From: Fen-999 sp041480065
GTDB taxonomy: Bacteria > Pseudomonadota > Gammaproteobacteria > Burkholderiales > Rhodocyclaceae
DNA length: 64,000 nt
Direction: 5' to 3'
Assembly: GCA_041480065.1 (NCBI GenBank)
Contig: JBGOZF010000018.1
Coordinates: forward strand, 1 to 64,000
The notes below the pieces were generated by a model, which ran no database searches, was not told the origin of the DNA, and was given only the letters and a program-made list of their open reading frames with translations. Made by a program: the position numbers and the translations under genes. Below are positions 17,424 to 25,437 of this stretch, in pieces (within the stretch, counting starts at the first letter, position 1; every line of letters starts with the position of its first letter).

Positions 17424-17789
17424 ATGGCCATTCAACCAGTCGGCAACGCCGTCACCGCGGCCGCGCTGGACCAGCCCAGCAAGGCGGCGCCGCAGGGCGC
17501 CAATGCCGCGCAGCCGGTTCAGGCGAAGGCGGTCAGCGCCCCGCCGCCGCAGGCGGCCGCGTCGAGCCTTGAGCAGGTACAGCAAGCCATGACGCGAGTC
17601 GCACAGGTGGTGAAGGCAAAGGCGAGCAATCTGGAGTTTTCCATGGACAAGGAAACGGACTCGATGGTCGTCAAGATCGTGGACGCGCAGACCAAGGAAG
17701 TGATACGCCAGATTCCCGCCCAGGAGATGTTGGACATCGCCCAGGCCATCGACAAATTGCAGGGTTTGTTGCTCCGGCAAAAGGCCTGA
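17424..17789 (+). CDS. flaG: FlaG family protein
   Basis: The protein has 121 aa. An alanine/proline/glutamine-rich N-terminus (1-60) leads into the FlaG domain (60-118) with LEFSMDKETDSMVVKIVD, then QTKEVIRQIPAQEML. FlaG proteins affect filament length by an unclear mechanism and are regularly found between fliC and fliD, as here. The ATG follows an AAGGAG site. Hairpins lie on both sides, so its level may depend on read-through from fliC. Confidence 0.93.
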   Translation: MAIQPVGNAVTAAALDQPSKAAPQGANAAQPVQAKAVSAPPPQAAASSLEQVQQAMTRVAQVVKAKASNLEFSMDKETDSMVVKIVDAQTKEVIRQIPAQEMLDIAQAIDKLQGLLLRQKA

Positions 17790-17803
17790 CGTCCAGGCCG
17801 CCG

Positions 17804-17853
17804 ATAGGGGAAACTGCCGTCCGGCGGCCACGCCGGGCGGCAGTCTTCCCTAT
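17804..17853 (+). terminator. long hairpin after flaG
   Basis: Arms 17804-17819 and 17838-17853 pair with a small internal mismatch, and an inner stem CCGGCG (17821-17826) pairs with 17831-17836 around GCCA. It separates flaG from the fliD promoter and probably ends the fliC-flaG transcript. A T-rich stretch is minimal. Confidence 0.7.
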
Positions 17854-17891
17854 TTCGCGGGCTTACAGCCGCGATCCGTCATAAAGCCCGC

Positions 17892-17918
17892 TTCAGTTTT
17901 GCCTGGATTGGCCGATAA
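17892..17918 (+). promoter_or_regulatory. sigma-28 promoter of fliD
   Basis: TTCAGTTT (17892-17899) matches 6 of 8 positions of the -35 consensus. It stands 11 bases before a perfect GCCGATAA (17911-17918). The fliD ATG is 33 bases further on. Confidence 0.85.
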
Positions 17919-17950
17919 TACGATTAAGCATTGATCGCACGGAGCCCGTC

Positions 17951-19378
17951 ATGGCAACCATCTCATCTCCCGGAATCGGCTCAGGCCTGGATATCAACGG
18001 TTTGGTCAGCAAGCTGATGGCGGTTGAGCAGCAGCCGCTGATAGTGCTCCAGACCAAGGAGGCGAGTTACCAGGCCAAGCTGACCGCCTTCGGCACGCTC
18101 AAGGGCGTGTTTTCTGCTTTGCAGTCCGCGGCCCAGGCATTGGGCGGCAGCAGCGCGTTTTCCAGCATGTCGGCATCGTCGTCGGATACCACGGTCCTGT
18201 CCGCCAGCGCTGGAACCACGGCCGTCGCGGGCTCCTACAACATCGGCGTCGAACAACTGGCGAAGAATCAGGTTCTCAGCACGCTCGGCAACTACCTGTC
18301 GGCCGACACCTTCAACGGCGGAACGCTCGCAATCACGGTGGGTACCACGACCACGAACGTCGCCATCACCGACGGCAGCAGCCTGGCCACCCTTGCCCAG
18401 GCCATCAACGACGCCAAGGCCGGGGTCACGGCAACGGTCGTGAACGCCGGCCCGCCGAACAACTACCAGCGACTGGTGCTCACCTCGGGCACTACCGGCT
18501 CGGACGGCACCATCGGCATCGCGGTAAGCCAGACGGGCAGCAGCGGCACGCAGAACTTGACGGACCTCGCGTATTCGGGAACCGACACCGCCGCCATCAA
18601 GCAAGCTCAGGCGGCCGACAACGCGGTGCTCAGCATCAACAACGTTTCGATCACGCGTAGCAGCAATACCATTACCGACGCCATCACCGGCGTCACGCTG
18701 AACCTCACCAAGGCCGGCTCGATCGGTTTGCCGGTGACGACGAAGCTGACCGTCGCCCGCAACAACCAGGCAACGCAAAACGCCATCGGCACCTTCGTCA
18801 GCGCCTACAACGCTGCCGTCGCCCAGTTGCACTCGCTGTCGGCCTACAACGCATCCACCAAGACGGCCTCGGTGCTTACCGGCGACTCGATCGTGCGCAG
18901 TCTGGAGTCCCAGTTGCCCAGCCTGGTTCAGACGACGGTCACCGGACTTTCGGGCGGCATCAGTCGCCTTTCCGACCTCGGCATCACTTTGCAGGTCGAT
19001 GGAACGCTGGCCGTCAATTCGACGAAGCTGCAAGCGGCGCTTAGCGATACGAACAAGGATGTGGCAGGGCTGTTCTCATCGTCGGCGACCGGCAATAGCG
19101 GCGTCGCCGTGAGCTTCAACAACGCGCTGACGGCGATCCTCGGCAGTTCGGGCACCTTTGCCAGCCGTACCGATGGCATCAACAGCACCATCAAGGGCCT
19201 GAACAAGCAGCAGGATGATTGGCAAGTGCGACTCAAAGCCATTCAAGCCCGCTACCAGGCGCAGTTCAATGCCCTCGATTCGCTGGTGGCGGGCATGAAC
19301 TCTACGAGTACCTACCTTACCCAGCAGCTTTCGATGCTGAATTCCCTCGCCACCTACTCCACCAGCAAGTCCAGTTAG
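17951..19378 (+). CDS. fliD: flagellar filament cap / hook-associated protein 2
   Basis: The protein has 475 aa. The N-terminus SSPGIGSGLDINGLVSKLMA is typical of FliD, and the C-terminus has a helical segment (LNKQQDDWQVRLKAIQARYQ) with the AQFNALDSLVAGMNSTSTYL motif. The middle is threonine/serine-rich and surface-like. FliD forms the pentameric or hexameric cap under which flagellin folds. It has its own sigma-28 promoter and begins the fliD-fliS-fliT group. Confidence 0.96.
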   Translation: MATISSPGIGSGLDINGLVSKLMAVEQQPLIVLQTKEASYQAKLTAFGTLKGVFSALQSAAQALGGSSAFSSMSASSSDTTVLSASAGTTAVAGSYNIGVEQLAKNQVLSTLGNYLSADTFNGGTLAITVGTTTTNVAITDGSSLATLAQAINDAKAGVTATVVNAGPPNNYQRLVLTSGTTGSDGTIGIAVSQTGSSGTQNLTDLAYSGTDTAAIKQAQAADNAVLSINNVSITRSSNTITDAITGVTLNLTKAGSIGLPVTTKLTVARNNQATQNAIGTFVSAYNAAVAQLHSLSAYNASTKTASVLTGDSIVRSLESQLPSLVQTTVTGLSGGISRLSDLGITLQVDGTLAVNSTKLQAALSDTNKDVAGLFSSSATGNSGVAVSFNNALTAILGSSGTFASRTDGINSTIKGLNKQQDDWQVRLKAIQARYQAQFNALDSLVAGMNSTSTYLTQQLSMLNSLATYSTSKSS

Positions 19379-19400
19379 GCTGACCGCACAGGAGAAACTC

Positions 19401-19826
19401 GTGTTCGCCGTCTACAGCAAGCCCGCTCAAGCCTACGCCGCCGTCGGTATGGAAACCGGCGTGGCTTCGGCCAATCCCCACCAGTTGATCCTGATGCTCT
19501 TCGACGGGGCAATCGTGGCTGTCGCCAACGCCAAGCGGCACATGCAGCAGGGAGAAATCGCCTCAAAGGGAGAGACCATTTCCAAGGCCATCAACATCAT
19601 CGCCAACGGTCTGAGAGCCAGCCTGGATATCCAAAGCGGCGGCGAGTTGGCCGAACGTCTGGCAGCACTTTACGATTACATGTGCGCCCGGCTGCTCTAT
19701 GCCAATCTGCACAACGACCCGGCCGTCCTCACCGAGGTGGCCGGCCTGCTGACTGAAATCCGAGCTGCCTGGGAAGAAATAGCCAGCGATCCGGTCGTTC
19801 TTTCCACGAACAGGACGGCCGCCTGA
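19401..19826 (+). CDS. fliS: flagellin export chaperone
   Basis: The 141-aa protein starts at GTG after CAGGAG. The sequence is helical, with YSKPAQAYAAVGMETGVASA near the start and NPHQLILMLFDGAIVAVANA, the FliS signature. FliS binds the flagellin C-terminus in the cytosol, prevents early polymerisation and delivers flagellin to the export gate. It lies 22 bases after fliD and 8 bases before fliT. Confidence 0.95.
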   Translation: MFAVYSKPAQAYAAVGMETGVASANPHQLILMLFDGAIVAVANAKRHMQQGEIASKGETISKAINIIANGLRASLDIQSGGELAERLAALYDYMCARLLYANLHNDPAVLTEVAGLLTEIRAAWEEIASDPVVLSTNRTAA

Positions 19827-19834
19827 GACTTACC

Positions 19835-20167
19835 ATGATGTCGATGCCTGCCCAGATCGAGATCTACGAAGAGATGAGCGCCCTCTCGCACCGGATGGTC
19901 GAGGCGGCGCGGGCCAACGACTGGGACAACCTGATCGCGTTGGAAAAGTCGGTTTCGTCATTGCGGAACATGCTGATGGCCGAGGAGGATCCCAACGCCA
20001 ACCTGAGCCCCGAAGACTCGGTACGCAAGGCGACGATCATCCAGCACATTCTCGACGACGACGCGGAAGTCCGTCGCCACACCGAGCCGTGGATGGAACA
20101 ACTGCGGGCTTACCTGAGCGCGGGCTCGAAACGAGAGCAGGTCGCCCGGGCCTACGGCTCGCTCTGA
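19835..20167 (+). CDS. fliT: FliT-like flagellar chaperone
   Basis: The 110-aa, fully helical protein contains EEMSALSHRMVEAARANDWD, then LIALEKSVSSL, and a C-terminal helix with IIQHILDDDAEVRRHTEPWM. The size, helix pattern and position after fliS fit FliT, the chaperone of the FliD cap. Family identity is weaker than for FliS because FliT diverges strongly. Two nearby ATG codons (19838, 19844) could also serve as starts. Confidence 0.8.
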   Translation: MMSMPAQIEIYEEMSALSHRMVEAARANDWDNLIALEKSVSSLRNMLMAEEDPNANLSPEDSVRKATIIQHILDDDAEVRRHTEPWMEQLRAYLSAGSKREQVARAYGSL

Positions 20168-20210
20168 AGCACGGCGGAACAGCACCGCCACCTGATCCCG
20201 CAGGCCCCTC

Positions 20211-21320
20211 ATGGTTCTGATCCCTCCTGATGCCGGCATCCGCATGAGGATGCAGACGGACGCCAGCCTGCTCCAGCCGGTCCAGCCGACGCACGGGATC
20301 CCCTCCGACCTGCCCGAACTGCAGGCCGGGCAGGCGTTCACGGCCCGCATCCTCGAGGCCCTGCCGGACAACACTTACAAGGCCTTGGTTGTGGGCAAAC
20401 AGCTCACACTGCAACTGCCACAGGGCGCGAATCCCGGGGACACGCTCGAACTGGTGGTAATCGACCGCAGCGCGAAGACCCTGATCGCCCACCGCGTCGA
20501 AGCCCAGTCATCGCCGGCGCTGGCCGGTCAAACCTATGCCAACGCGAACATCTCCCGCGCCGGCCAGATGATCGGCAAGTTGCTGCTGCCCGAAGGCCAG
20601 TCCCCGCAGCCGGTTCCCCTCAACCGCGGCGAGCCGCTGCTGCCCCAGGCCCCGGCAACCGCTGCCGAACTGGCGCCGTCACTTGCCAAGGCAGTCAGCC
20701 AGAGCGGGCTGTTCTACGAAGCGCACCAGGCAGAGTGGGTCGCCGGCCGCAGGCCGATGGAATCGCTGCAAGCGGAACCGCACAGCCAAGTGAAAGTCGT
20801 GGCCACATCGACCTCCGCTTCCGCCTCCGCCTCGGCCGCCACTAACTCCGCGCCCTCACCGGCCGCAACCCCGACCGTTTCGACGACCCACGAGGCCGCA
20901 GCGGACAACACCACCCAGCAGAGTGCCAATCCGGCGCAGTCGGTGCCCGACCAGTTGCGTCCCCTGGTCCAGCAACAACTCGATGCCGTCGCCACGCAAC
21001 GCCTCGCGTGGCATGGCGAAGTCTGGCCCGGACAAGTGATGGATCTCCAGATCGAGCGCGAACGGACCGAAGAACGTGATGCCAGAGCGGAAAGCGAAGA
21101 CACGCAACGCTGGAGCACCACCTTGCGGCTGACCATGCCGAGGCTCGGCAGCATCGACGCCACGCTGCAACTGAGCGGCGGCAACCTGCGACTGCGACTG
21201 GCCGCAACCAGCGATACCGCCGCCACCGACCTGCGCGCCAATGCCGCCGCACTTGCCCAGTCGCTTGGCGCCGCCGGCGTGTCGATGCAGGCATTCGAGG
21301 TCGAAAATGAATCCGGATAA
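20211..21320 (+). CDS. second FliK-like hook-length control protein
   Basis: The 369-aa protein has a middle that is serine/alanine/threonine/proline-rich (about 190-250). The C-terminal ~110 residues resemble the FliK C-terminal fold: LAWHGEVWPGQVMDLQIERE, then LRLTMPRLGSIDATLQLSGG, then NLRLRLAATSD. The N-terminal part (ALPDNTYKALVVGKQLTLQL) suggests a beta domain. It overlaps fhlB by 14 bases. In flagellar systems FliK contacts the FlhB C-terminus to switch export substrate, so a FliK-like/FlhB-like pair is functionally coherent. A separate fliK is present at 30725, so this one may have another role. Confidence 0.72.
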   Translation: MVLIPPDAGIRMRMQTDASLLQPVQPTHGIPSDLPELQAGQAFTARILEALPDNTYKALVVGKQLTLQLPQGANPGDTLELVVIDRSAKTLIAHRVEAQSSPALAGQTYANANISRAGQMIGKLLLPEGQSPQPVPLNRGEPLLPQAPATAAELAPSLAKAVSQSGLFYEAHQAEWVAGRRPMESLQAEPHSQVKVVATSTSASASASAATNSAPSPAATPTVSTTHEAAADNTTQQSANPAQSVPDQLRPLVQQQLDAVATQRLAWHGEVWPGQVMDLQIERERTEERDARAESEDTQRWSTTLRLTMPRLGSIDATLQLSGGNLRLRLAATSDTAATDLRANAAALAQSLGAAGVSMQAFEVENESG

Positions 21321-21618
21321 GCCGGACACGAGCGAGGATGGGCGCGCGCTGGCGGTCGCGCTGGCTTATGCGCCGGGCGACGCCGCGCCCAAGGTGATCG
21401 CCAAGGGCCGCGGCCTCATCGCCGACGAAATCATCGCCCGGGCGCGACAGCATGACATCTACGTTCACGAATCGGCGGAACTGGTGGCCCTGCTGATGCA
21501 AGTCGACCTCGACGCGCATATCCCGCCGCAACTGTACATCGCGGTGGCGGAACTGCTGGCGTGGCTTTATCGCATCGAGCGCCAGGGCCAGGAGGCGAGC
21601 CCCGGCCAATCCGGGTAG
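21307..21618 (+). CDS. fhlB: FhlB: free FlhB cytoplasmic C-terminal domain
   Basis: The 103-aa protein starts at the ATG inside the end of the previous gene. It aligns with the C-terminal part of FlhB encoded in this window: ALAVALAYAPGDAAPKVIAK corresponds to FAVALKYDSDSMGAPQVVAK, and IPPQLYIAVAELLAWLYRIE to IPAALYTAVAEVMAYVYQLN. The NPTH autocleavage site is absent, so it mimics the cleaved C-terminal fragment. It probably acts at the export gate in substrate-specificity switching; in other bacteria such proteins can partly replace that FlhB fragment. Pairing with an overlapping FliK-like gene supports this role. Confidence 0.88.
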   Translation: MNPDKPDTSEDGRALAVALAYAPGDAAPKVIAKGRGLIADEIIARARQHDIYVHESAELVALLMQVDLDAHIPPQLYIAVAELLAWLYRIERQGQEASPGQSG

Positions 21619-21630
21619 AATCGGCCCGTT

Positions 21631-22422
21631 ATGAGTGCCCAGGACAAAGCCGCCAACACGCAGGTCTCGGCGGCCGGCGCGCCGCTCGAGCCCGCCGATT
21701 ACACGAAATACCTGCTCCATGGCAAGACCGAGGTGCTCTTCGTCCTGCGGGCACTGCAAGCCTCCGTCGACCGCATTACCGTGTATTTCAACAATGGCGA
21801 GGATTTCCTGCTGACCTCGGTGATCGAGGTCGACGACAACGGACTCACGCTCGATTTCGGCAGCGATGCGGCGATGAACCGGCGCGCGCTGGCGGCCGAC
21901 AAGTTCTTTTGCGTCACCAGTCACGACAAGGTGCGCGTGCAATTCCTGTTGCGTGGCCTGAAGCGGGTCGAAGCCGCCGATGGTCCGGCTTTCCGCGCCG
22001 AACTGCCCGACGGGGTATTACGTCTGCAACGGCGCGAATACTATCGTCTGACGACGCCGATCGCACGGCCGCTCAAGTGTCAGGTTCCGATCCCTGGGCC
22101 GGATGGCAGGCAGCAGAGAGTCGAAGTCAGCATCGTCGACATCAGCGGCGGCGGGCTCGCCGTCATGGTGCCGCCGGTCGGCGTCGACTTCAGACCGGAC
22201 ATGGAATTTCCCAACTGCCGCATCGAGCTGCCGGAAGTGGGTTTCATCGTCGCCACGCTGCAAGTGCGTAACCTGTTCGTGGTGACGCTGCGCTCCGGGG
22301 AACACGTGAGCCGTGCCGGCTGCCAGTTCCTCGATCTGCCGGGGCCGATGCTGACCCTGGTTCAGCGTTACATCGTCAAGGTGGAGCGGGAGCGCAAGGC
22401 GCGCGAAACCGGACTCAGTTAA
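21631..22422 (+). CDS. ycgR: c-di-GMP-dependent flagellar brake protein
   Basis: The 263-aa protein has an N-terminal YcgR domain (about 20-130) and a C-terminal PilZ domain (about 130-250). The c-di-GMP motifs are present: RREYYR (RxxxR) followed by DISGGG. On binding c-di-GMP, YcgR slows or biases the motor through stator or switch contacts. The domain order is the standard one. It starts 12 bases after fhlB and closes the plus-strand fliC-side cluster. Two c-di-GMP enzymes in the same window make a local circuit plausible. Confidence 0.93.
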   Translation: MSAQDKAANTQVSAAGAPLEPADYTKYLLHGKTEVLFVLRALQASVDRITVYFNNGEDFLLTSVIEVDDNGLTLDFGSDAAMNRRALAADKFFCVTSHDKVRVQFLLRGLKRVEAADGPAFRAELPDGVLRLQRREYYRLTTPIARPLKCQVPIPGPDGRQQRVEVSIVDISGGGLAVMVPPVGVDFRPDMEFPNCRIELPEVGFIVATLQVRNLFVVTLRSGEHVSRAGCQFLDLPGPMLTLVQRYIVKVERERKARETGLS

Positions 22423-22458
22423 CCCCGAAATCCAGCCCGGAAATTCAGCCGGCCAGCG

Positions 22459-22785
22459 TCAGACCTGCATGTTGATGATGTCGTTGTACGCAGTGACCAG
22501 CTTGTTGCGTACCTGGACCATCTGCTGGAAGGACAAGTTGGCCTTCTGCAGGTTGATCATGACATCCTGAAGATTGACGTTTTCCTGCCCGGCCACGAAA
22601 TTCTCCGTCATCTGCTGGGCCTGCTGCTGCGCCTGGTTGACCTGATCGATCGCGGACTTCAGCGCCTGCGAAAAATCCGCGCCGCCGGCGGCCGGCGCCT
22701 GGTTGGCGGGCTTGTTCTGGGCAAGTACCGCCACCGCGCGCAGCTCGGCGAGCATTTTGTCGATGTTGCCGGTTTCGATGGCCAT
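22459..22785 (-). CDS. fliE: flagellar MS-ring/rod junction protein
   Basis: The 108-aa protein has the FliE C-terminus VNLQDVMINLQKANLSFQQM, then VQVRNKLVTAYNDIINMQV. It connects the FliF ring with the proximal rod and is an early export substrate. A sigma-54 promoter lies about 35 bases upstream. The gene sits downstream of flrC rather than next to fliF, an arrangement common in betaproteobacteria with flrBC. It converges on ycgR. Confidence 0.96.
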   Translation of the reverse strand: MAIETGNIDKMLAELRAVAVLAQNKPANQAPAAGGADFSQALKSAIDQVNQAQQQAQQMTENFVAGQENVNLQDVMINLQKANLSFQQMVQVRNKLVTAYNDIINMQV

Positions 22786-22819
22786 GTTCGTTCAATCAAC
22801 AGTATGTCGAAATTCTAGT

Positions 22820-22835
22820 AGCAAACGCCGTGCCG
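22820..22835 (-). promoter_or_regulatory. sigma-54 promoter of fliE
   Basis: On the minus strand CGGCACG, four bases and TTGCT gives the correct GG-N10-GC spacing. Fifteen of the sixteen positions are compatible with the TGGCACG-N4-TTGC(A/T) consensus. It lies about 35 bases before the fliE ATG and just after the flrC stop, so fliE can be expressed without flrC read-through. Confidence 0.93.
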
Positions 22836-22845
22836 GCAAATGGGA

Positions 22846-24192
22846 TTATTCCTTGTCCGGCATCCCCTCGTCGCGATATTGCGCAAGTTTGTACCTCAAG
22901 GTGCGCTCCGAAATCCCAAGCAGTTCAACGGCCTTCTTGCGCGAACCGCCGACCTTGGCCAGGGTTTCGAGTATGTGCTGCTTCTCCAGATCCTTGATGT
23001 TGGCCGGCGAATCGGCCGGCACCACCGCCGCAGCCGCGGCCGACGGCTGACTCGGCGCCGGCATGGCGCCAGACCCGGCCGAAAAGACCAGGTGATCAGC
23101 CTCAATGACTTCTCCAGGCGCCAGAATCAATGCCCGCTGGATGACGTTTTCGAGTTCGCGGACATTGCCGGGCCAATCGTGGGCGGCAATTTTTGCCTTC
23201 GCCGCCGGACTCAGCCGCGACCGGCGCCCGAGCTGGCCGCCGTGAGCGGCCAGGAAATGCTCCGCCAACGGCAGGATATCGCCGGGGCGCTGCCGCAACG
23301 CTGGGATGTGCAAGGGAAACACGTTGAGACGATAGTACAGATCCTCCCGGAATCGTCCTGCCGCCACCTCCGCCGCCATGTCCCGGTTCGAGGTAGCCAG
23401 CACGCGAATGTCCAGCGCCACCGGTTTCTTGCCGCCGACCCGCTCCACTTCACGCTCCTGCAAGACGCGCAGCAACTTGGCTTGAAGGCCGAGCGGCATT
23501 TCGGAAATCTCGTCCAGCAGCAGTGTGCCGCCGTTCGCCTGTTCGAACTTGCCGGCCTGCGAGGCCTGCGCGCCGGTGTAGGCGCCCTTCTCATGGCCGA
23601 ACAGGGTGGCCTCGAGCAGGTTGTCGGGGATGGCGGCGCAATTGATGGCGACAAAGGGGCCGCGGGCGCGCGACGAATTGTCGTGGATGTAGCGGGCGAC
23701 GATCTCCTTGCCGGTGCCCGATTCTCCGGTCAGCAATACTGTCGCCTCGGTACGTGCCACCCGCGATGCCAGCAGCAGCAATTCGCGCGTCGCCGGATCG
23801 CCGGCGATCACTCCCTCGGCCTGCGGCGGCGTGGCGTAGCGGGCGATCTGTTCCAGCAGCGCCTTGGGCTCGAAGGGCTTGAGCATGAAGTCGCAGGCGC
23901 CGCCGCGCATCGCGGCGACCGCCTTGTCGACGTCGCCGAATGCCGTCATCAGCAGCACCGGCAGCGCCGGTTGGCGCGAGCGGATTTCCGCCAGGAGTTG
24001 CAGGCCGTCCATCGGCGCCATGCGCAGATCCGAGACGACCATGCTGAAGCGCTCGCGTGCCAGCAGATCGAGCGCCTCGCGGCCGCCGGCAGCGCCCAAG
24101 GGCCTGTGGCCGGCTGCATCGAGCGTCACCAGCAGCGCATCGCGCAGGGCATCGTCGTCCTCGACGACCAGGATCTTCAGGCTCTCTGACAT
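22846..24192 (-). CDS. flrC: sigma-54-dependent flagellar response regulator
   Basis: The 448-aa protein has a receiver domain (1-120, Asp55 in VVSDLRMAPMDG), an AAA+ sigma-54 activation domain (about 128-360: Walker A GESGTGKE 156-163, sigma-54 contact loop GAYTGA 203-208, Walker B LLLDEI) and a Fis-type helix-turn-helix at 395-440 (GGSRKKAVELLGISERTLRY). It is the FlrC/FleR activator that drives middle flagellar genes together with the upstream kinase. The gene overlaps flrB by 16 bases. Sigma-54 promoters at fliE, fliF, fliK, flgB and flgK are probable targets. Confidence 0.95.
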   Translation of the reverse strand: MSESLKILVVEDDDALRDALLVTLDAAGHRPLGAAGGREALDLLARERFSMVVSDLRMAPMDGLQLLAEIRSRQPALPVLLMTAFGDVDKAVAAMRGGACDFMLKPFEPKALLEQIARYATPPQAEGVIAGDPATRELLLLASRVARTEATVLLTGESGTGKEIVARYIHDNSSRARGPFVAINCAAIPDNLLEATLFGHEKGAYTGAQASQAGKFEQANGGTLLLDEISEMPLGLQAKLLRVLQEREVERVGGKKPVALDIRVLATSNRDMAAEVAAGRFREDLYYRLNVFPLHIPALRQRPGDILPLAEHFLAAHGGQLGRRSRLSPAAKAKIAAHDWPGNVRELENVIQRALILAPGEVIEADHLVFSAGSGAMPAPSQPSAAAAAVVPADSPANIKDLEKQHILETLAKVGGSRKKAVELLGISERTLRYKLAQYRDEGMPDKE

Positions 24193-25289
24193 GAGGCGTC
24201 ACTCAAGGGTAGGGTGATGATGAATTCGGTGCCGGCTCCCGGCTCCGAGCGAACTTCGATGCCACCGCCGTGGGCGCGGGCAACACCGCGAGCGATTGCA
24301 AGACCCAGGCCAGTACCATCGCTGCGCGTGGTGAAGAAGGGCTCGAACAGCCGCGTCACCACCTCCGGCGGCATGCCGGGGCCATTGTCGCGCACCGAGA
24401 GCGCCATCTGGTCGTGGTCGCGACCTGCGGCAAGGGTGACACGACCACCGGATTCGACCGCCTGGAGAGCATTTTCGAGCAGGTTGGTCAGCGCGCCGAC
24501 CAGCGCCTTGCGGTTGCCGGTGAGCGGCAGATCCCCGGCCGACGACTCGATGCGAAACTCGACGCTGCGTGCCCGGGCAAGCGGTTCGAATGTTTGCGCC
24601 AGTTCGGCGAGCAGGTCCGCCACGGGGAAAGCCTCGCGACCCAGGACTTCGCCGCGGGCGAACATCAGCGTGTCCTGGATCAGGCGCTCAAGGTGTTTCA
24701 GGCGCCCGACCGTCTTTTGCGCGATCGACACCCGGCTGCTTTCGGCCAGTTCGGGATTCTCCAGGTTGCCCGCGTAAAGAAGCGCAGCCGCCAGCGGCGT
24801 GCGCAACTGGTGGGCCAGATGGGCGGCCATCTCGCCCATCGCCGCCAGACGCTCGTTGCGTTCTGCCTGGGCACGCAAGCGATAATTCTCGGTGACGTCG
24901 TGCAGCAGGACGATGCGGCCGCCCGCGGAATCCAGGGGCGTCACCGTCACGGCCACACGATGTTCGCCCAGCAGGTGTTCGCCGGGCGTCTCGGTCGGCA
25001 CCAGTTGTGCCTCGATCTCGATCCAGGTGATGCCGACCGGCGACTTGCCGATCAGCCGGCCGGCCGCCGCATTGGCCTCGATGGCGCGACCGGCCGCGTC
25101 GAGCACGACGACGCCGGCCGGCAGCGCTTCCTGCAAGAGCGTCATGCGTTCGGTCAGTGCCGCGACTTGTCCTTCCAGCCGCGAGTAGGCCAGGGCAAGC
25201 TCTTCCGAGGCCTGATTGAAAATGCGGAAGGCTTCGGCGAGACCGGCGGAATCGACGCCAGGGGCAACCGAGGGATCGGCGGTATCCAT
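24177..25289 (-). CDS. flrB: flagellar sensor histidine kinase
   Basis: The 370-aa soluble protein has a small N-terminal PAS-like region (about 50-130: LPAGVVVLDAAGRAIEANAA), HisKA with His160 (MAAHLAHQLRTPLAAALLYA) and HATPase (NLLENALQAVE, DNGPGMPPEV, FTTRSDGTGLGLAIARGV). It matches FlrB/FleS, which phosphorylates FlrC. There is no membrane segment, consistent with sensing flagellar assembly from inside. It is divergent from fliF, 149 bases away. Confidence 0.93.
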   Translation of the reverse strand: MDTADPSVAPGVDSAGLAEAFRIFNQASEELALAYSRLEGQVAALTERMTLLQEALPAGVVVLDAAGRAIEANAAAGRLIGKSPVGITWIEIEAQLVPTETPGEHLLGEHRVAVTVTPLDSAGGRIVLLHDVTENYRLRAQAERNERLAAMGEMAAHLAHQLRTPLAAALLYAGNLENPELAESSRVSIAQKTVGRLKHLERLIQDTLMFARGEVLGREAFPVADLLAELAQTFEPLARARSVEFRIESSAGDLPLTGNRKALVGALTNLLENALQAVESGGRVTLAAGRDHDQMALSVRDNGPGMPPEVVTRLFEPFFTTRSDGTGLGLAIARGVARAHGGGIEVRSEPGAGTEFIITLPLSDASCQRA

Positions 25290-25362
25290 GTCCGGCCCAT
25301 CATGGCAGAATCAGGCACCAGCAACAACTTCCGAAATGCCGGCAAAAATTGCCGTTACTTGC

Positions 25363-25378
25363 GGGAACTTTGCTTGCT
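25363..25378 (+). promoter_or_regulatory. probable sigma-54 promoter of fliF
   Basis: GGGAAC (GG at 25364-25365) and TTGCT (GC at 25376-25377) are spaced GG-N10-GC. The -12 half is perfect; the -24 half deviates at the C of GGCAC. It lies about 60 bases before fliF and next to the FlrBC genes, which supports the call. Confidence 0.65.
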
Positions 25379-25437
25379 ACGGGAGTCCACAATCCGGCAG
25401 CGGCTAGATTGGCTGCCGATTTTGAGACCAACAGACG

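Noticed and set aside
15920..17431. 503-codon open frame antisense to fliC
   Set aside because: Fully covered by flagellin, with its own promoter and terminator; no recognisable domain in the antisense product.
22801..24189. long plus-strand frame covering flrC
   Set aside because: Antisense of the FlrC gene, whose AAA+ and Fis motifs are clear.
25333..25354. GCCGGCAA-type inverted sequence before fliF as a sigma-54 site
   Set aside because: The GG to GC spacing is 8, not 10; the site at 25363-25378 fits better.
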